From the NCBI RefSeq assembly GCF_012971745.1, contig NZ_CP048834.1, positions 1,736,001 through 1,800,000 on the forward strand: DNA of 64,000 bases. Reading direction: 5' to 3'. Each line of letters begins with the position of its first letter. Position 1 is the stretch's first letter. Shown one piece after another: positions 34,703 to 43,479 of this stretch. This DNA is from Starkeya sp. ORNL1. GTDB lineage: Bacteria > Pseudomonadota > Alphaproteobacteria > Rhizobiales > Xanthobacteraceae. A program made the position numbers and the translations under genes. Below the pieces are notes generated by a model. That model was given only the letters and a program-made list of their open reading frames with translations. It did no database searches and was not told the DNA's origin.

Positions 34703-35128
34703 CTATTCGCTCGCCAGCTGCCCGCCGTCCACCGGAACGAGGTCGATGTATCTGCGGTCGCGCGGCTCATAGCGGAACGCGTAGATGTAGCCCTCGTCGC
34801 ATTTATCGGCCACCGCCGTATGGCGGGTCAGCTTGTACACCGTGCTGAAATTGGTGCCGCGCAGGTCCGAATCGAAGCGCACGCGAATGGAGGAGGAACT
34901 GTTCTCATTCACCCTGTCGTACGTATGGGTAAACCAGCGCCGGGTGCCGGGTGCCAGATTCTGCGGCTTCCACTGGCCATCGCCGATCTTGACCGAGAAA
35001 TTGATCCGCTGATTTGTACGGTTGTCGACACAGGCAATGCCGTATCGGTTCGCGCCGTAGGAAGGAACGCTTCCGAGCACGAGCGTAGCCAACATAGCAA
35101 CTGTCGATATTTTCACTGCCGGTTTCAT
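34703..35128 (-). CDS. Secreted hypothetical protein
   Basis: 141 residues with signal peptide (KISTVAMLATLVLGSVPSYG-A). Mature part IACVDNRTNQRINFSVKIGD, TRRWFTHTYDRVNENSSSSI, VRFDSDLRGTNFSTVYKLTR is beta-rich. No enzyme motif. Host-type gene within the island that splits the phage operon. Confidence 0.65.
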   Translation of the reverse strand: MKPAVKISTVAMLATLVLGSVPSYGANRYGIACVDNRTNQRINFSVKIGDGQWKPQNLAPGTRRWFTHTYDRVNENSSSSIRVRFDSDLRGTNFSTVYKLTRHTAVADKCDEGYIYAFRYEPRDRRYIDLVPVDGGQLASE

Positions 35129-35520
35129 GACGAAGTCTCCAGTCTGAGGAAAAACCGACCCTTCAGAAGGCTCACAACGTCGAAAGACACGTTTTGCAGC
35201 AAGCGGCGGCGGCCTCCGGTGGTCTGCGCCAGGAGACCGCCGCCCGCCAGAGGCAGCCCCCCGGCGCCTTGGCACGCAACCATCCGATGGCGAGCCGGCG
35301 GCTGTCTGTGATGGCCATCACATTTTGCGCGATAGCCGGCCGGCAGGGGCGCGATGAAGAGGCGCGATGAAGAGATTTGCCGCGCGACAGCCGGAGCGCA
35401 CACCGCGCCGCCACTCCCGACATTCCGCCCATTTCCTGCGCTTATCGCCGACAAGCGCGGAACCTGGCGACAACGACGCTGTTATTTGGCCAGCCAATGA
35501 TGGCGGCAGCTCTGGAGAGC

Positions 35521-35712
35521 ATGATGGGCAGCACGGCAGACAAGGCGAAGGGCATGGTCAATGAGGCGGCCGGCAAGGTGAAGCAGGGCGTCGGTCGGGC
35601 GACCGGCAATCGTGACCTTGAAGCCAAGGGCGCGGCGCAGGAATTGAAGGGTAAGGGCCAGAAGACCATCGGCAAGGCCAAGGACGCGGTCAAGAAAGCC
35701 GCGAACCTCTGA
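35521..35712 (+). CDS. CsbD-like stress-response protein
   Basis: 63 residues, [53 protein letters not shown]: the CsbD/UPF0337 family pattern. GGAG lies 4-7 bases upstream of the chosen ATG; upstream in-frame ATGs (35497) are possible. Small, Lys/Ala/Gly-rich, cytosolic; the family is induced by general stress in many bacteria. Confidence 0.85.
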   Translation: MMGSTADKAKGMVNEAAGKVKQGVGRATGNRDLEAKGAAQELKGKGQKTIGKAKDAVKKAANL

Positions 35713-35739
35713 GCCGATCTGTCGTCGGATCCTGCGCGA

Positions 35740-35770
35740 AGGGCCGCGTGAGCGCGCGGCCCTTTTGCTT
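35740..35770 (+). terminator. Intrinsic terminator after the CsbD-like gene
   Basis: GGGCCGCG-tgag-CGCGCGGCCC followed by TTTTGCTTT on the plus strand. Confidence 0.8.
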
Positions 35771-35809
35771 TGGCGGCACCCGCTGTCCTCCGATGCCTTG
35801 GGAGCACGC

Positions 35810-36328
35810 ATGACCGCGATAATCATCGTCGAGCCCTCCAGCGAAATCGCCGGCGAACTTGCCGTGGCGTTCGAGGGAACCGACATCCGCATCGTCTGCG
35901 GCACGCTCGACGATGTGCAGGCCGAGGCATTCGCCATCGCCTCTACCGCCTCGGGGGAATTGCTGTTCGAGATGCCGGAGCGCCCGTTCGACCCGAACCT
36001 CAGAATAGCGATGCGGCAGGAATTCGATCGCAGCGGCCACCTTGCCGCCGGCGAAGTCAGGGGCTTTGTCACCGGCGACACCGGCGGCTTCGCCACCATC
36101 GTCGTGGTGCCGATGCTGGAGTTTGCCGATGCCAGGCTGCTCGGCAGCGGCAGCGTGCTGGAGGCGATGCGCGCCGTGTTCCGGTGCGGGGAAGCGCTCG
36201 GGCTTTCGAGCCTCGCGGTGCGCTTCCCGTTCCTGCCGCAGCCTGGCCTGCCGGCCGCCTTCGTCATCCAGCAGGCGCGGCAGGCTTATGCGCTGGAGCG
36301 CGAGGAAAGCACGGGCGCGCAGGAATAG
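35810..36328 (+). CDS. Hypothetical protein, possible degenerate macro-type fold
   Basis: 172 residues, MTAIIIVEPSSEIAGELAVA, TDIRIVCGTLDDVQAEAFAI, ASTASGELLFEMPERPFDPN, and GFATIVVVPMLEFADARLLG. The order of strand and loop (I.IVCGTLDDV..EAFAIAS) recalls macro domains but lacks clear ligand residues. GGAG precedes the ATG. Followed by its own terminator, so it is a single-gene unit. Function unknown. Confidence 0.7.
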   Translation: MTAIIIVEPSSEIAGELAVAFEGTDIRIVCGTLDDVQAEAFAIASTASGELLFEMPERPFDPNLRIAMRQEFDRSGHLAAGEVRGFVTGDTGGFATIVVVPMLEFADARLLGSGSVLEAMRAVFRCGEALGLSSLAVRFPFLPQPGLPAAFVIQQARQAYALEREESTGAQE

Positions 36329-36338
36329 AGCGGGCGCG

Positions 36339-36375
36339 CCGGCCGCTCCACTGCGCGCGGGCCGGCTTTTGCTTT
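36339..36375 (+). terminator. Intrinsic terminator
   Basis: Plus-strand stem GCCGGCCGC..GCGGGCCGGC with TTTTGCTTTG tail. Same tail as the terminator at 35.75 kb. Confidence 0.7.
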
Positions 36376-36399
36376 GCTGCTACAGTGCCGCGGCGCGGC

Positions 36400-36681
36400 T
36401 TACTGCTGTTCCATCTGCTTGCAGCGATTGCCCACCAGGCATTGCTGCTGATCCTGCGTCGCGATCCAGGCCGGCACCGGGTATTGGTCGTTCTGGCACT
36501 GGGCTTGGCCGGCGACGAAGCGATCAAATATGTTGGGCCCGGTCCAGATCACCGCGGCGCCCCGTGACTGGACGATGCCCTGCACGGCGGCACAGCTCAT
36601 CGCCAGCGAGTTCGGGCCGTCCTGGGCGATCGCCGCACCGGCCATGAGCACGAAAGGAATGGTGAGAACAAGTCTGTGCAT
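36400..36681 (-). CDS. Small secreted cysteine protein, paralog 3
   Basis: 93 residues, signal MHRLVLTIPFVLMAGAAIAQ; LAMSCAAVQGIVQSRGAAVI, GPNIFDRFVAGQAQCQND, QQCLVGNRCKQMEQQ. Closest to paralog 2. Convergent with the plus-strand gene before it. Confidence 0.75.
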   Translation of the reverse strand: MHRLVLTIPFVLMAGAAIAQDGPNSLAMSCAAVQGIVQSRGAAVIWTGPNIFDRFVAGQAQCQNDQYPVPAWIATQDQQQCLVGNRCKQMEQQ

Positions 36682-36812
36682 GTCCGCCTCCCGCAACATC
36701 GGCGGCACATTACTGCGTGCCGCTCGCCTCAGGGTAGTGGCGGGCGATGAAGCTTTCGTGAGCTGTCGCTCCTGGATGCGCAGCCGGTGAAGGCGCCATG
36801 GCGCCCCGCCGT

Positions 36813-37100
36813 TCAGCGGATCATCCATTCCTCGATTTCCTGGCAGCGATACACCGGGCACTGGCGCACATCGCGCGTGCGCACCCAGGTCCAGTCGGTG
36901 GTCTCGCCGCCCATGCAGTAGCGGGCGCTGGAGACGAAGCGGTCGAAGATGTCCGGCCCGCTGCCGATCACGATGCCGCCCCGCGCCTGGATCAGCGCCT
37001 GCACGCTGGCGCAGCTCATGGTCAGCGAGTTCGGCCGAGCCTGCGCCAGCGCCGCATCCGCCATGAGGATGAAGGGGAGTGTGAGAAGAAGAGTACGCAT
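36813..37100 (-). CDS. Small secreted cysteine protein, paralog 4
   Basis: 95 residues, signal MRTLLLTLPFILMADAALAQ; LTMSCASVQALIQARGGIVI, GPDIFDRFVSSARYCMGGET, then QCPVYRCQEIEEW. Same cysteine order; the usual PAWI segment is altered to DWTWVRTRD. Confidence 0.73.
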   Translation of the reverse strand: MRTLLLTLPFILMADAALAQARPNSLTMSCASVQALIQARGGIVIGSGPDIFDRFVSSARYCMGGETTDWTWVRTRDVRQCPVYRCQEIEEWMIR

Positions 37101-37254
37101 GTTCCAGCCTCCCGTGACCTGACCCATAGTAACGCGCGCGCCACGCGTTAAGGTAGCGCCGGGCGGATGAAGGATTTGTGAGCGGCCGATCGGCGGGCGC
37201 CCCGGCCGGCCCGGCCAGAGGCACCACGCGCGCTGCGCCACGCGCGCTCGCCCG

Positions 37255-37542
37255 TCAGCGCACCTTCACGCGACGCTCCACGCAGCGACGCCCGATCAGG
37301 CACTGCGGCTCGTCCGCCGTCGCCAGCCAGGCCGGCTCGGCCTTTTGCGTGATGGTGCAATAGCCTGCATCCGTCACATAGCGATCAAAGATGTCCGGCC
37401 CGGTGCCGATGATCACGGCGCCGGTATTCGCCACCAGCCCGCGCGTGGAAGCGCAGCTCATGGCCAGCGAATTCGGGCGCGCCTCGGCAAGGCTCGCACC
37501 TGCCATGAGGATGATGGGGAGTGTGAAAAGAACGGTTTTCAT
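37255..37542 (-). CDS. Small secreted cysteine protein, paralog 5
   Basis: 95 residues, signal MKTVLFTLPIILMAGASLAE; LAMSCASTRGLVANTGAVII, GPDIFDRYVTDAGYCTIT, QCLIGRRCVERRVKVR. The end is more basic than in the other copies. Confidence 0.75.
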   Translation of the reverse strand: MKTVLFTLPIILMAGASLAEARPNSLAMSCASTRGLVANTGAVIIGTGPDIFDRYVTDAGYCTITQKAEPAWLATADEPQCLIGRRCVERRVKVR

Positions 37543-37768
37543 GTGTCCAGCCTCGTTTCACGACCCGGCCAATTCGGTAGCGCCGGCTCGATGAACGCTG
37601 GGTGAAGGCGTGGCGAGACTGGCCGGGCAACCTCCGCACTGTTGCGTGAGCATTCCCTCGTCGGCCCGAATACGTATAGAAACCTTGTCGGCCTCGCCTG
37701 GCCCCGGAGAAAGCAACGCCGCTGTCGCCGGACAGGCGCCAGGGCCGAAGACGGGAGAGCGAGGAGCC

Positions 37769-38461
37769 ATGTGCGGACGGGTGACCCAGACCAGTGGCGA
37801 ACTGCCCGGCCTTGTCTGCTTCCTCGGCAGCGACCACGACCCGCGCGTGGTTGACGCCGCCGGCCTGGAACGCAAGCGCTACAACGGCGCTCCCTCGCAG
37901 GACTTCTGGGTGATCCGGCGTCACCCGGAGACCGGCCAGAACGTCCGGGATCGGTTGCGGTGGGGTTTCGAGGCGCCATGGATGCGCGCGCAGAAGGTGC
38001 GCCCGCAGATCATCGCGCGCTCCGACCGCATCGCCACGGCGCCGATGTTCCGCGATGCCTATATGAAGCGCCGCTGCCTGCTCCCGGTCGACAATTTCTT
38101 CGAGTGGGACGCCTCGATCCAGCCCAAGCAGCCTTACGGCGTCGGCCTCAAGAGCGGCCTGCCGTTCGGCATCGCCGCCATCTGGACCGGCTATCAGGAC
38201 ACCTCGGGCCGATGGGTGCGCACCTTCGCCGTCGTCACCTGCGCGGCCAATGAGCGAATGGCGAGGATCCATGACCGCATGCCGGTCATCCTGACGATCG
38301 AGGGCTATGAGCGCTGGCTGGCCAATATCGAGCCCGACCCCGCCGACCTCATGGTGCCCTACCCCTCGGACGAGACCCGCATCTGGCCGGTAGGGCCACG
38401 GGTGAACAGCGCGGGGAATGACGATGCGGGGGTGCTGGAGCCGGTGGGGGAGGATGAGTGA
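37769..38461 (+). CDS. yedK: SRAP domain protein (HMCES/YedK-type abasic-site shield)
   Basis: 230 residues beginning MCGRVTQTSGELPG; Cys2 is the catalytic residue that forms the thiazolidine link to abasic sites in single-stranded DNA. Further marks: YNGAPSQDFWVIRR, RLRWGFEAPWM, IIARSDRIATAPMFRDAYMK, RRCLLPVDNFFEWD and TCAANERMARIHDRMPVIL with the active His. GAGGAGCC upstream. In bacteria SRAP genes occur on chromosomes and in phages; here it is in the host-type island. Confidence 0.9.
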   Translation: MCGRVTQTSGELPGLVCFLGSDHDPRVVDAAGLERKRYNGAPSQDFWVIRRHPETGQNVRDRLRWGFEAPWMRAQKVRPQIIARSDRIATAPMFRDAYMKRRCLLPVDNFFEWDASIQPKQPYGVGLKSGLPFGIAAIWTGYQDTSGRWVRTFAVVTCAANERMARIHDRMPVILTIEGYERWLANIEPDPADLMVPYPSDETRIWPVGPRVNSAGNDDAGVLEPVGEDE

Positions 38462-38843
38462 GGGTGGGCGAATGACCCAATGATCACAATGGTTGGCGCT
38501 TTGGGGCACGACCATTGGCTCCCAGACGTCGGCGGATTGCTGCCCTCTCCCTCCTAGGTATTCAAAGCGAGTGGTCGTGTTGATGGTGCCCGTCGGTCGC
38601 GTATAGCTAATTATAACGCAGAGTGCAGCAGTATTCGCTCACGTAGCCCCCTTCGAAAACTATCACGCCGATCCGGGGCAGATATGTCGCCCACGGCCGG
38701 GCGCGGCATGCCGGCATCCATTGCGGGCGCGCTCTCAAGGGCCCTTATGGCCAGCCCCAGGCCCGGCTAAAATCGACGCTGCCGGCCTCTCATCGGGCCG
38801 GCCCGCCGCGAGCGCGTAAACGACTGAGGGAGTTGCAGGCACG
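38462..38843. other. Gap without recognised features
   Basis: 382 bases with no gene, palindromic repeat or terminator that I could identify. A mildly AT-rich stretch (38571-38640) may hold the promoter of the next gene. Confidence 0.4.
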
Positions 38844-39236
38844 ATGAAAAAGGGCGCCCCCACCAATGGCGAATCCCCGTCCCGGCTGATCGATGCGCGG
38901 ATCAAGGAACTGGACGGCTGGCGGGGCGAGACGCTCGCTCATGTCCGCGCGCTCATCCAGCAGGCGGATCCGGACGTGATCGAGGAGTGGAAGTGGAGCG
39001 TCCCGGTGTGGTCGCACCATGGCATCATCTGCACCGGCGAGGCCTACAAGGCCACGGTGAAGCTCACCTTCGCCAAGGGCGCCGCTCTCGAAGACCCCAC
39101 GCGCCTGTTCAACTCCAGCCTGGAAGGCAATACGCGGCGCGCCATAGACCTGCGCGAGGGCGTCGAGATCGATGCGGAGGCCTTCAAGACGCTGATACGC
39201 GCCGCCGTGGCGCTGAACCGGTCCTCGGCCAAATAG
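38844..39236 (+). CDS. DUF1801 domain protein
   Basis: 130 residues. LIDARIKELDGWRGETLAHV, PDVIEEWKWSVPVWSHHGII, CTGEAYKATVKLTFAKGAAL, LEGNTRRAIDLREGVEIDAE: the DUF1801/YdhG-like fold pattern (E.W.WG.P.W...G..C......V.L.F..G). Cytosolic; relatives have been tied to iron binding or folding but function is not settled. Host-type gene. Confidence 0.85.
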   Translation: MKKGAPTNGESPSRLIDARIKELDGWRGETLAHVRALIQQADPDVIEEWKWSVPVWSHHGIICTGEAYKATVKLTFAKGAALEDPTRLFNSSLEGNTRRAIDLREGVEIDAEAFKTLIRAAVALNRSSAK

Positions 39237-39304
39237 CCTGATACGGCGCCGCTCGGGCGGCCGAAATCGCGCCGGAACAGCCGACCCTGTTCTGCGCAGG
39301 CCCA

Positions 39305-39420
39305 CTAGAGCATTTCCCGATCAGATGGAATCATCTGATCGAAGAGGAATTGCTCCAGTCTAGTGAATCTAGAGCACTCATCTGTCGTTCGGATGTTTCC
39401 ATCCGAACGGAAAGGGCTCT
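39305..39420. repeat. Cluster of three small palindromes
   Basis: atcagatg-gaat-catctgat, tctagtga-atctaga and gttcggatg-tttc-catccgaac lie within 110 bases, framed by gagcatttcc and gggctcta. This is a repeat type common between genes in Hyphomicrobiales. Confidence 0.7.
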
Positions 39421-39841
39421 AGCGCTGCAGCATCCAGTTCTTTGCATCGCGTGTGTCGCGCAGAACCACGTCGACGCCGAGTTGCCCGCATCGGCAACGC
39501 TGGCTTGCCGCCCACTCGCGGAGCGTGACTTCCCTGTTCTTGTAGAAAGACCTCACCATGGCGGGCGGCTGCGCGGTGCGGTGCAGGCAGTGCGAGCATT
39601 CGGTACAGATCACCGAGTGGTCGATGGTCGAGACCATGCGGTCCAGATGGCTTGATTGCCTGCCCCCGCGCGGCTCGCCACGTGTCAGACGCAGGATTTC
39701 CTCATGCAGGCCCCACACCCGGTCGACCAGATTGCGGATGGCCTCGCGCCAGTCGCCGTGCCCTTCGGACTCCACGATGGAATCCACGAAGGCGTCATCC
39801 ATCTGGTCGCGCGGCCAGCGTTCGGGCAAATGCTCGCCCAT
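39419..39841 (-). CDS. Hypothetical protein with two CxxC-type cysteine pairs
   Basis: 140 residues, MGEHLPERWPRDQMDDAFVD; Cys-rich middle VICTECSHCLHRTAQPP and SQRCRCGQLGVD could bind zinc. Coupled to the upstream small gene by TGATG. The acidic front and zinc-ribbon-like end suggest a small regulatory protein; no family assigned. Confidence 0.62.
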   Translation of the reverse strand: MGEHLPERWPRDQMDDAFVDSIVESEGHGDWREAIRNLVDRVWGLHEEILRLTRGEPRGGRQSSHLDRMVSTIDHSVICTECSHCLHRTAQPPAMVRSFYKNREVTLREWAASQRCRCGQLGVDVVLRDTRDAKNWMLQR

Positions 39842-40038
39842 CAGTGCGTGCGCTCCCGGCGCCGTCGCACATAGCCGGCCGAGACGGCGTTCTGCGCCTG
39901 CTCCTGCAACATGGTGTAGGCGATGAACATCGCTCGCAGCGCGAGGCGCGGATCGCCACCACACAACGCGATTGCGGCGTCCAGATCCTCATCGGTGACA
40001 ATGGGCTCGCGCCCGGCGGGCGAGTGCTCGCTCGGCAT
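39841..40038 (-). CDS. Small hypothetical protein
   Basis: 65 residues from MPSEHSPAGREPIVTDEDLD; DAAIALCGGDPRLALRAMFI, MLQEQAQNAVSAGYVRRRRE. Similar small helical proteins (..CGGD.R.ALRA.......) occur in Rhizobiales genomes and phages. Two-gene operon with 39419-39841. Confidence 0.62.
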   Translation of the reverse strand: MPSEHSPAGREPIVTDEDLDAAIALCGGDPRLALRAMFIAYTMLQEQAQNAVSAGYVRRRRERTH

Positions 40039-40222
40039 GGTCTCTCTCCCGGATTGGTCGGGAGCATGATTCCATGAGAACAAAACAAGAACAAGCGGTA
40101 TGAGAAATGAGTCCCCATTTCCCGGGCAGGCCCTGAGGCGCTGCGCGCTCAGGGTCCATGGCGCCCGACCCGGCCCGGGCAGCTCCCGCGCCCGGCCGCC
40201 GGCTGACGTGCTGTAGTGCCGC

Positions 40223-40501
40223 CTACTGGTTCTGCTGCTGGCAGTAATTGCCGACGAGGCACTGCGGATTGTCCTGGGTCTTGATCCAGGCCGGCGCGAT
40301 GAAGGTGTTCACATCGCAATATTGCTGGCCCGAGACATAGCGGCCCATGACGTTCGGCCCGTCCCACAGCACCACGGCGCCCTGCTGCTGCACCATTTGC
40401 TGCGCGCTCGCGCAGCTCATGCTGGCCGCATTCGGCCCGCCCTGCGCGAAGGCCGCGCCCGCCACAAGCACGAAAGGAAGAGTGAAGAGAAAAGTCCGCA
40501 T
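40223..40501 (-). CDS. Small secreted cysteine protein, paralog 6
   Basis: 92 residues, signal MRTFLFTLPFVLVAGAAFAQ; AASMSCASAQQMVQQQGAVV, GPNVMGRYVSGQQYCDVN, PQCLVGNYCQQQNQ. Marks the right end of the host-type island; the toxin array begins 300 bases further on. Confidence 0.75.
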   Translation of the reverse strand: MRTFLFTLPFVLVAGAAFAQGGPNAASMSCASAQQMVQQQGAVVLWDGPNVMGRYVSGQQYCDVNTFIAPAWIKTQDNPQCLVGNYCQQQNQ

Positions 40502-40780
40502 GCCAGCCTCCCATAAGACGCGGCAGACCTTACCGCGCGTATCTTACACTGGGATGGCCCCCGGCGGAAAAAACCCCTCTGTAGTTAATCGCCTATCAGC
40601 ATGGCCATTCCGCAATAGCGGCCGGGTGCATCCCTGTCGGCAGTCCGTCCTCACCTGCCCATATTCCGGCCGCGTCACGCAAGTGACCGGCTGGCTGGCA
40701 TAGCCGGCCCCCGCGGGAGGCTGAAGCCGCGCACCCGGCAAGTCGACGCCGCATTCACGCGCCAGGGTGCGAGCCGGGGC

Positions 40781-41068
40781 TCAACGCCAATCGGTCTTCC
40801 CTCGCCGCCACGGCGCCGAGGGCGCCTCCCGCCATGCGTGCCAGCCTTCGGGAAGATCGGCCAGTTCGCCGATGCTGTTGTCCAGATCGAAGATTTCCTT
40901 CAGGCCGACGATGGATGCATCTTCCTCGCGGGCGTTCCCGGGTCCGAGAAACTGCCAGCAACCATCATCGTCGTCGTGGGACACAAAGGCGATCTACTCT
41001 TCACCCTTCATGATCTGGCGGGGGGTGAAGACGGCGACGTTTGGTGGGTCCGAGAATTTCCAGTTCAT
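40781..41068 (-). pseudogene. DUF2185-like immunity gene with nonsense codon, copy 2
   Basis: Reads MNWKFSDPPNVAVFTPRQIM, KGEE, TAG at 40994-40996, then IAFVSHDDDDGCWQFLGPGN and ADLPEGWHAWREAPSAPWRR. The intact copy at 47440 has TGG (Trp) at the stop. Otherwise the two genes are almost identical. Inactive unless suppressed. Confidence 0.8.
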
Positions 41069-41073
41069 TGTGG

Positions 41074-41548
41074 ATTTCTGAGCCCATCGGAGAAATTCTC
41101 GTCGACAATCATCTCCGCAGAACGTTGCGGCATCAGATTGTCGTTGTGTGCGCGGGCGATTTCGAGATTCCGAAGGCTTGAGATCGGACACGGCGTGTGG
41201 CTCGAGTATGAGTTGTGTCACATAGCCAGGGTTGAGGATGACGCCAAAAGTCGGCGGCAGACGCAGAAAGAATTCCCGCCCCGTCATTTGGAGAACAAAG
41301 CTGGCGGCCGCGCTGTGCAAGTGAGGACGGTCCAAGGACGAGAATGCAGCGACAAGGGGTTTGTCGCGATACTCCTGGAGAAGCGGTTCGAAGCCGCTGC
41401 CGTCCTGAAGGACCTCACTCTTGCTGGAGATGAAGAGGTCGGATGCGGCGAGCACCGTCAATACCGCGTCGATCGACACGGCGCCCTGCTTTGCCGCTAC
41501 GATAAGGCGTTCGAGATCGTTCTCTGGATTGAATTCGGCGAGGGTCAT
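41074..41548 (-). CDS. SseB-like immunity protein, C-terminus fused to another immunity remnant
   Basis: Starts MTLAEFNPENDLERLIVAAK and overlaps the zinc-ribbon gene by 4 bases. SAVS..LTVLAASDLFISSK, YRDKPLVAAFSSLDRPHLHS and FGVILNPGYVTQLILEPHAV give the SseB N-terminal domain pattern (L...DL.V......, P.FTS.ER, .LNPG). After SDLKP the frame runs through DNA that in another frame encodes the end of the 27817-type gene (LRNLEIARAHNDNL), and on into the broken DUF2185 gene, stopping at 40994. So a deletion fused three immunity genes. The SseB part looks intact. Confidence 0.6.
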
Positions 41549-41769
41549 GGCAAATCCTCGGGATTAACTTTAGGGTATATCCGAATAGCCTCAGCTACGG
41601 ATACTATTCTGGCGTCGTGCTCCACATTCCATAGTGCACGACAGGCGGTGCAGCGTTTCAAGACTCCCGCCCAGTTGTGAAACGTTTCGATTACCTCGAA
41701 TCTCTCAAACGGTGAATGGTACCCCATCTTGCAGTATTTGCAGATCTTGGCGTCTCTATCCGAATTCAT
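41545..41769 (-). CDS. Zinc-ribbon immunity-type protein, copy 1
   Basis: 74 residues, MNSDRDAKICKYCKMGYHSP, FERFEVIETFHNWAGVLKRC, TACRALWNVEHDARIVSVAE. Two CxxC pairs (KICKYCKM, KRCTACRA) form a likely zinc ribbon. Starts directly at the toxin stop. A paralog at 51774 is also followed by an SseB-like gene, so toxin tail, zinc ribbon and SseB-like form a conserved module. Confidence 0.7.
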   Translation of the reverse strand: MNSDRDAKICKYCKMGYHSPFERFEVIETFHNWAGVLKRCTACRALWNVEHDARIVSVAEAIRIYPKVNPEDLP

Positions 41770-43479
41770 TCACCACACTCTCATTTGAACGCGAGTTCCG
41801 TTTTGGCCGAGCCTGAAGAGGAAAGATCCACGCGGCATCGGGCTACCTCCTGGAACTACGAACTCGCGCGTCGTGTTCACCAGATAGCCGTCTTTGTGGG
41901 GATCCGGCTTGTTCTCCAACCGCAACGCCGTATGCCCGCCTCCGAAGTAGTGCTTCAGCGTTGTATCAGCAGCCGTCGGCGCTCGTGGAGCAAGCCCGTC
42001 GAGTGGAAATTCCAACCCGTAAACATCTCCGCCGACAAGGTACGCGTTCTCCAATGTTGGCGCTCCACCAGTATAGCGATAAGCGGTTGCGGCGTCCCTC
42101 ACGACGTAGGAATCTTCCACCGGCATGAAGAAGACCAACCCTCCCTGACGACCGAGACTGGCATCGGGCCTATCAACATTCGGGAGCACCCCTATATCGA
42201 AGAAAGTGACACCTCGCTTCGGCGGACGCTGATCGTTCGTCTCTGTAGGTCCGCTGTGGGTGTATATGTCCTCGAGCCTCGGCAGCACATCGGGTGGCGG
42301 GAGACGCCTCCTCTCGCTCTCCCCATATGGCTGCGCCGGTCCTCCGCCCGTCGTCGGCGCGGTCACCGGACGCGGCGCATTGTTCGCCGTCACCCGGCCG
42401 CCGGCGAGGTCGCCGACCGCGCGGCCGCCGTGCGCCATCAGTTGCGGCATGCCGCCGCCCGGCCCGGCGACTCCGCCAACCAGATTGCCGCCGGCCTGGT
42501 CCAGCGATTTCAGTACCGGCGGGAAGACGGCGTCACGCAGTTCGCCGAACAGGTCGAGGCCGAACTGGCCGAGAGCGCGCGCGTCTTCGTACGACGCGTC
42601 CCATCGCACGGGGACCTTGGGGTCGGTCGGAGCCGGCAGGCCGGGTGTGTCGCCCGGAACCGGCAGGCCGGGTCCGGGCAGGACGTATCCAGGCAGGCCG
42701 CGGCCACCCGTCAGCCGCAGGTCCACCAGAAAGGCGGCGGCCTTGCCGCCCAGGCGCGCCGCCTGCTCTGCGGGGGTGACGGCAAGCGTGTGCTGCGGAT
42801 CTGGCACGCCGATTTTGGTTTCGGCGGTCTCGGCAAGCCAGCGCGAGGGAACTGGTAACCGTTCGACATCCGTCCCGGCCACCCAATTGAGGCCGTCAAT
42901 GCCGCCATTGATCACCTCGGCGGCGGGATCGGCGTACTGGCCAATGCGGCCGTAGACATGCTCGCCGACGCCGGCCGCCGCGTTTCTCCAAACGCCGTCG
43001 CCCCGCGTCCGCTCGAATTCGGCCGGCATTCGCGCCGGGGTGCTGCCGAAACCGGCAATATCCTGGCCCGGCAGCGCCGGTGCAGACTCCAGCAGGGTAT
43101 CCTCAAGGATCACGTCCGGCGCCGGCACCGGACGTGCCGCGAGAGGTCGCGGTTCAGACTCCACCGGTGAAACCGGCCGCGTGGCCAGCACCGTCTTCGG
43201 CTCGGGCAGCTTGACGCCGATCGAGGCTAGGAACTGGCTGGGCGGGGCCTGCTGCGGCGCGTTCTGGCCGAACAGCGCGGGGTCGAACAGGCGGCGCAGG
43301 AACCGGCCTGGCGGCGCCGGCGGTGGCGGCGCGTACTGGCCGAACAGCGCCGGGTCGAACAACTCCTGGAGATAGGTGCCCGGCCGGCCGCCGCTCAGCG
43401 GATCGCTGCGCGGGTAATAGAGCGAATCATCGCTCCAGCCGGCCCAGTCGGGCGGCGGCGAATTCTTGAACTGCGCCAT
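41770..43479 (-). CDS. Polymorphic toxin-like protein, unrecognised C-terminal domain
   Basis: 569 residues from the ATG MAQFKNSPPPDWAGWSDDSL. Repeats: LQELFDPALFGQYAPPPPAP, LRRLFDPALFGQNAPQQAPP, then FLASIGVKLPEPKTVLATR. Core: GDGVWRNAAAGVGEHVYGRI, VPDPQHTLAVTPAEQAARLG. The C-terminal 170 residues are distinct: FFDIGVLPNVDRPDASLGRQ, YLVGGDVYGLEFPLDGLAPR, HYFGGGHTALRLENKPDPH, REFVVPGGSPMPRGSFLFRL. I do not recognise this domain; the ending style recalls ADP-ribosyltransferase-type toxins but no catalytic triad can be assigned. Coupled to a zinc-ribbon gene. Confidence 0.7.
   Translation of the reverse strand: MAQFKNSPPPDWAGWSDDSLYYPRSDPLSGGRPGTYLQELFDPALFGQYAPPPPAPPGRFLRRLFDPALFGQNAPQQAPPSQFLASIGVKLPEPKTVLATRPVSPVESEPRPLAARPVPAPDVILEDTLLESAPALPGQDIAGFGSTPARMPAEFERTRGDGVWRNAAAGVGEHVYGRIGQYADPAAEVINGGIDGLNWVAGTDVERLPVPSRWLAETAETKIGVPDPQHTLAVTPAEQAARLGGKAAAFLVDLRLTGGRGLPGYVLPGPGLPVPGDTPGLPAPTDPKVPVRWDASYEDARALGQFGLDLFGELRDAVFPPVLKSLDQAGGNLVGGVAGPGGGMPQLMAHGGRAVGDLAGGRVTANNAPRPVTAPTTGGGPAQPYGESERRRLPPPDVLPRLEDIYTHSGPTETNDQRPPKRGVTFFDIGVLPNVDRPDASLGRQGGLVFFMPVEDSYVVRDAATAYRYTGGAPTLENAYLVGGDVYGLEFPLDGLAPRAPTAADTTLKHYFGGGHTALRLENKPDPHKDGYLVNTTREFVVPGGSPMPRGSFLFRLGQNGTRVQMRVW

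Noticed and set aside
35482..36267. 261-codon minus-strand frame over the CsbD-like gene and 35810-36328
   Set aside because: Opposes two genes with good ribosome sites and terminators; no domain seen.
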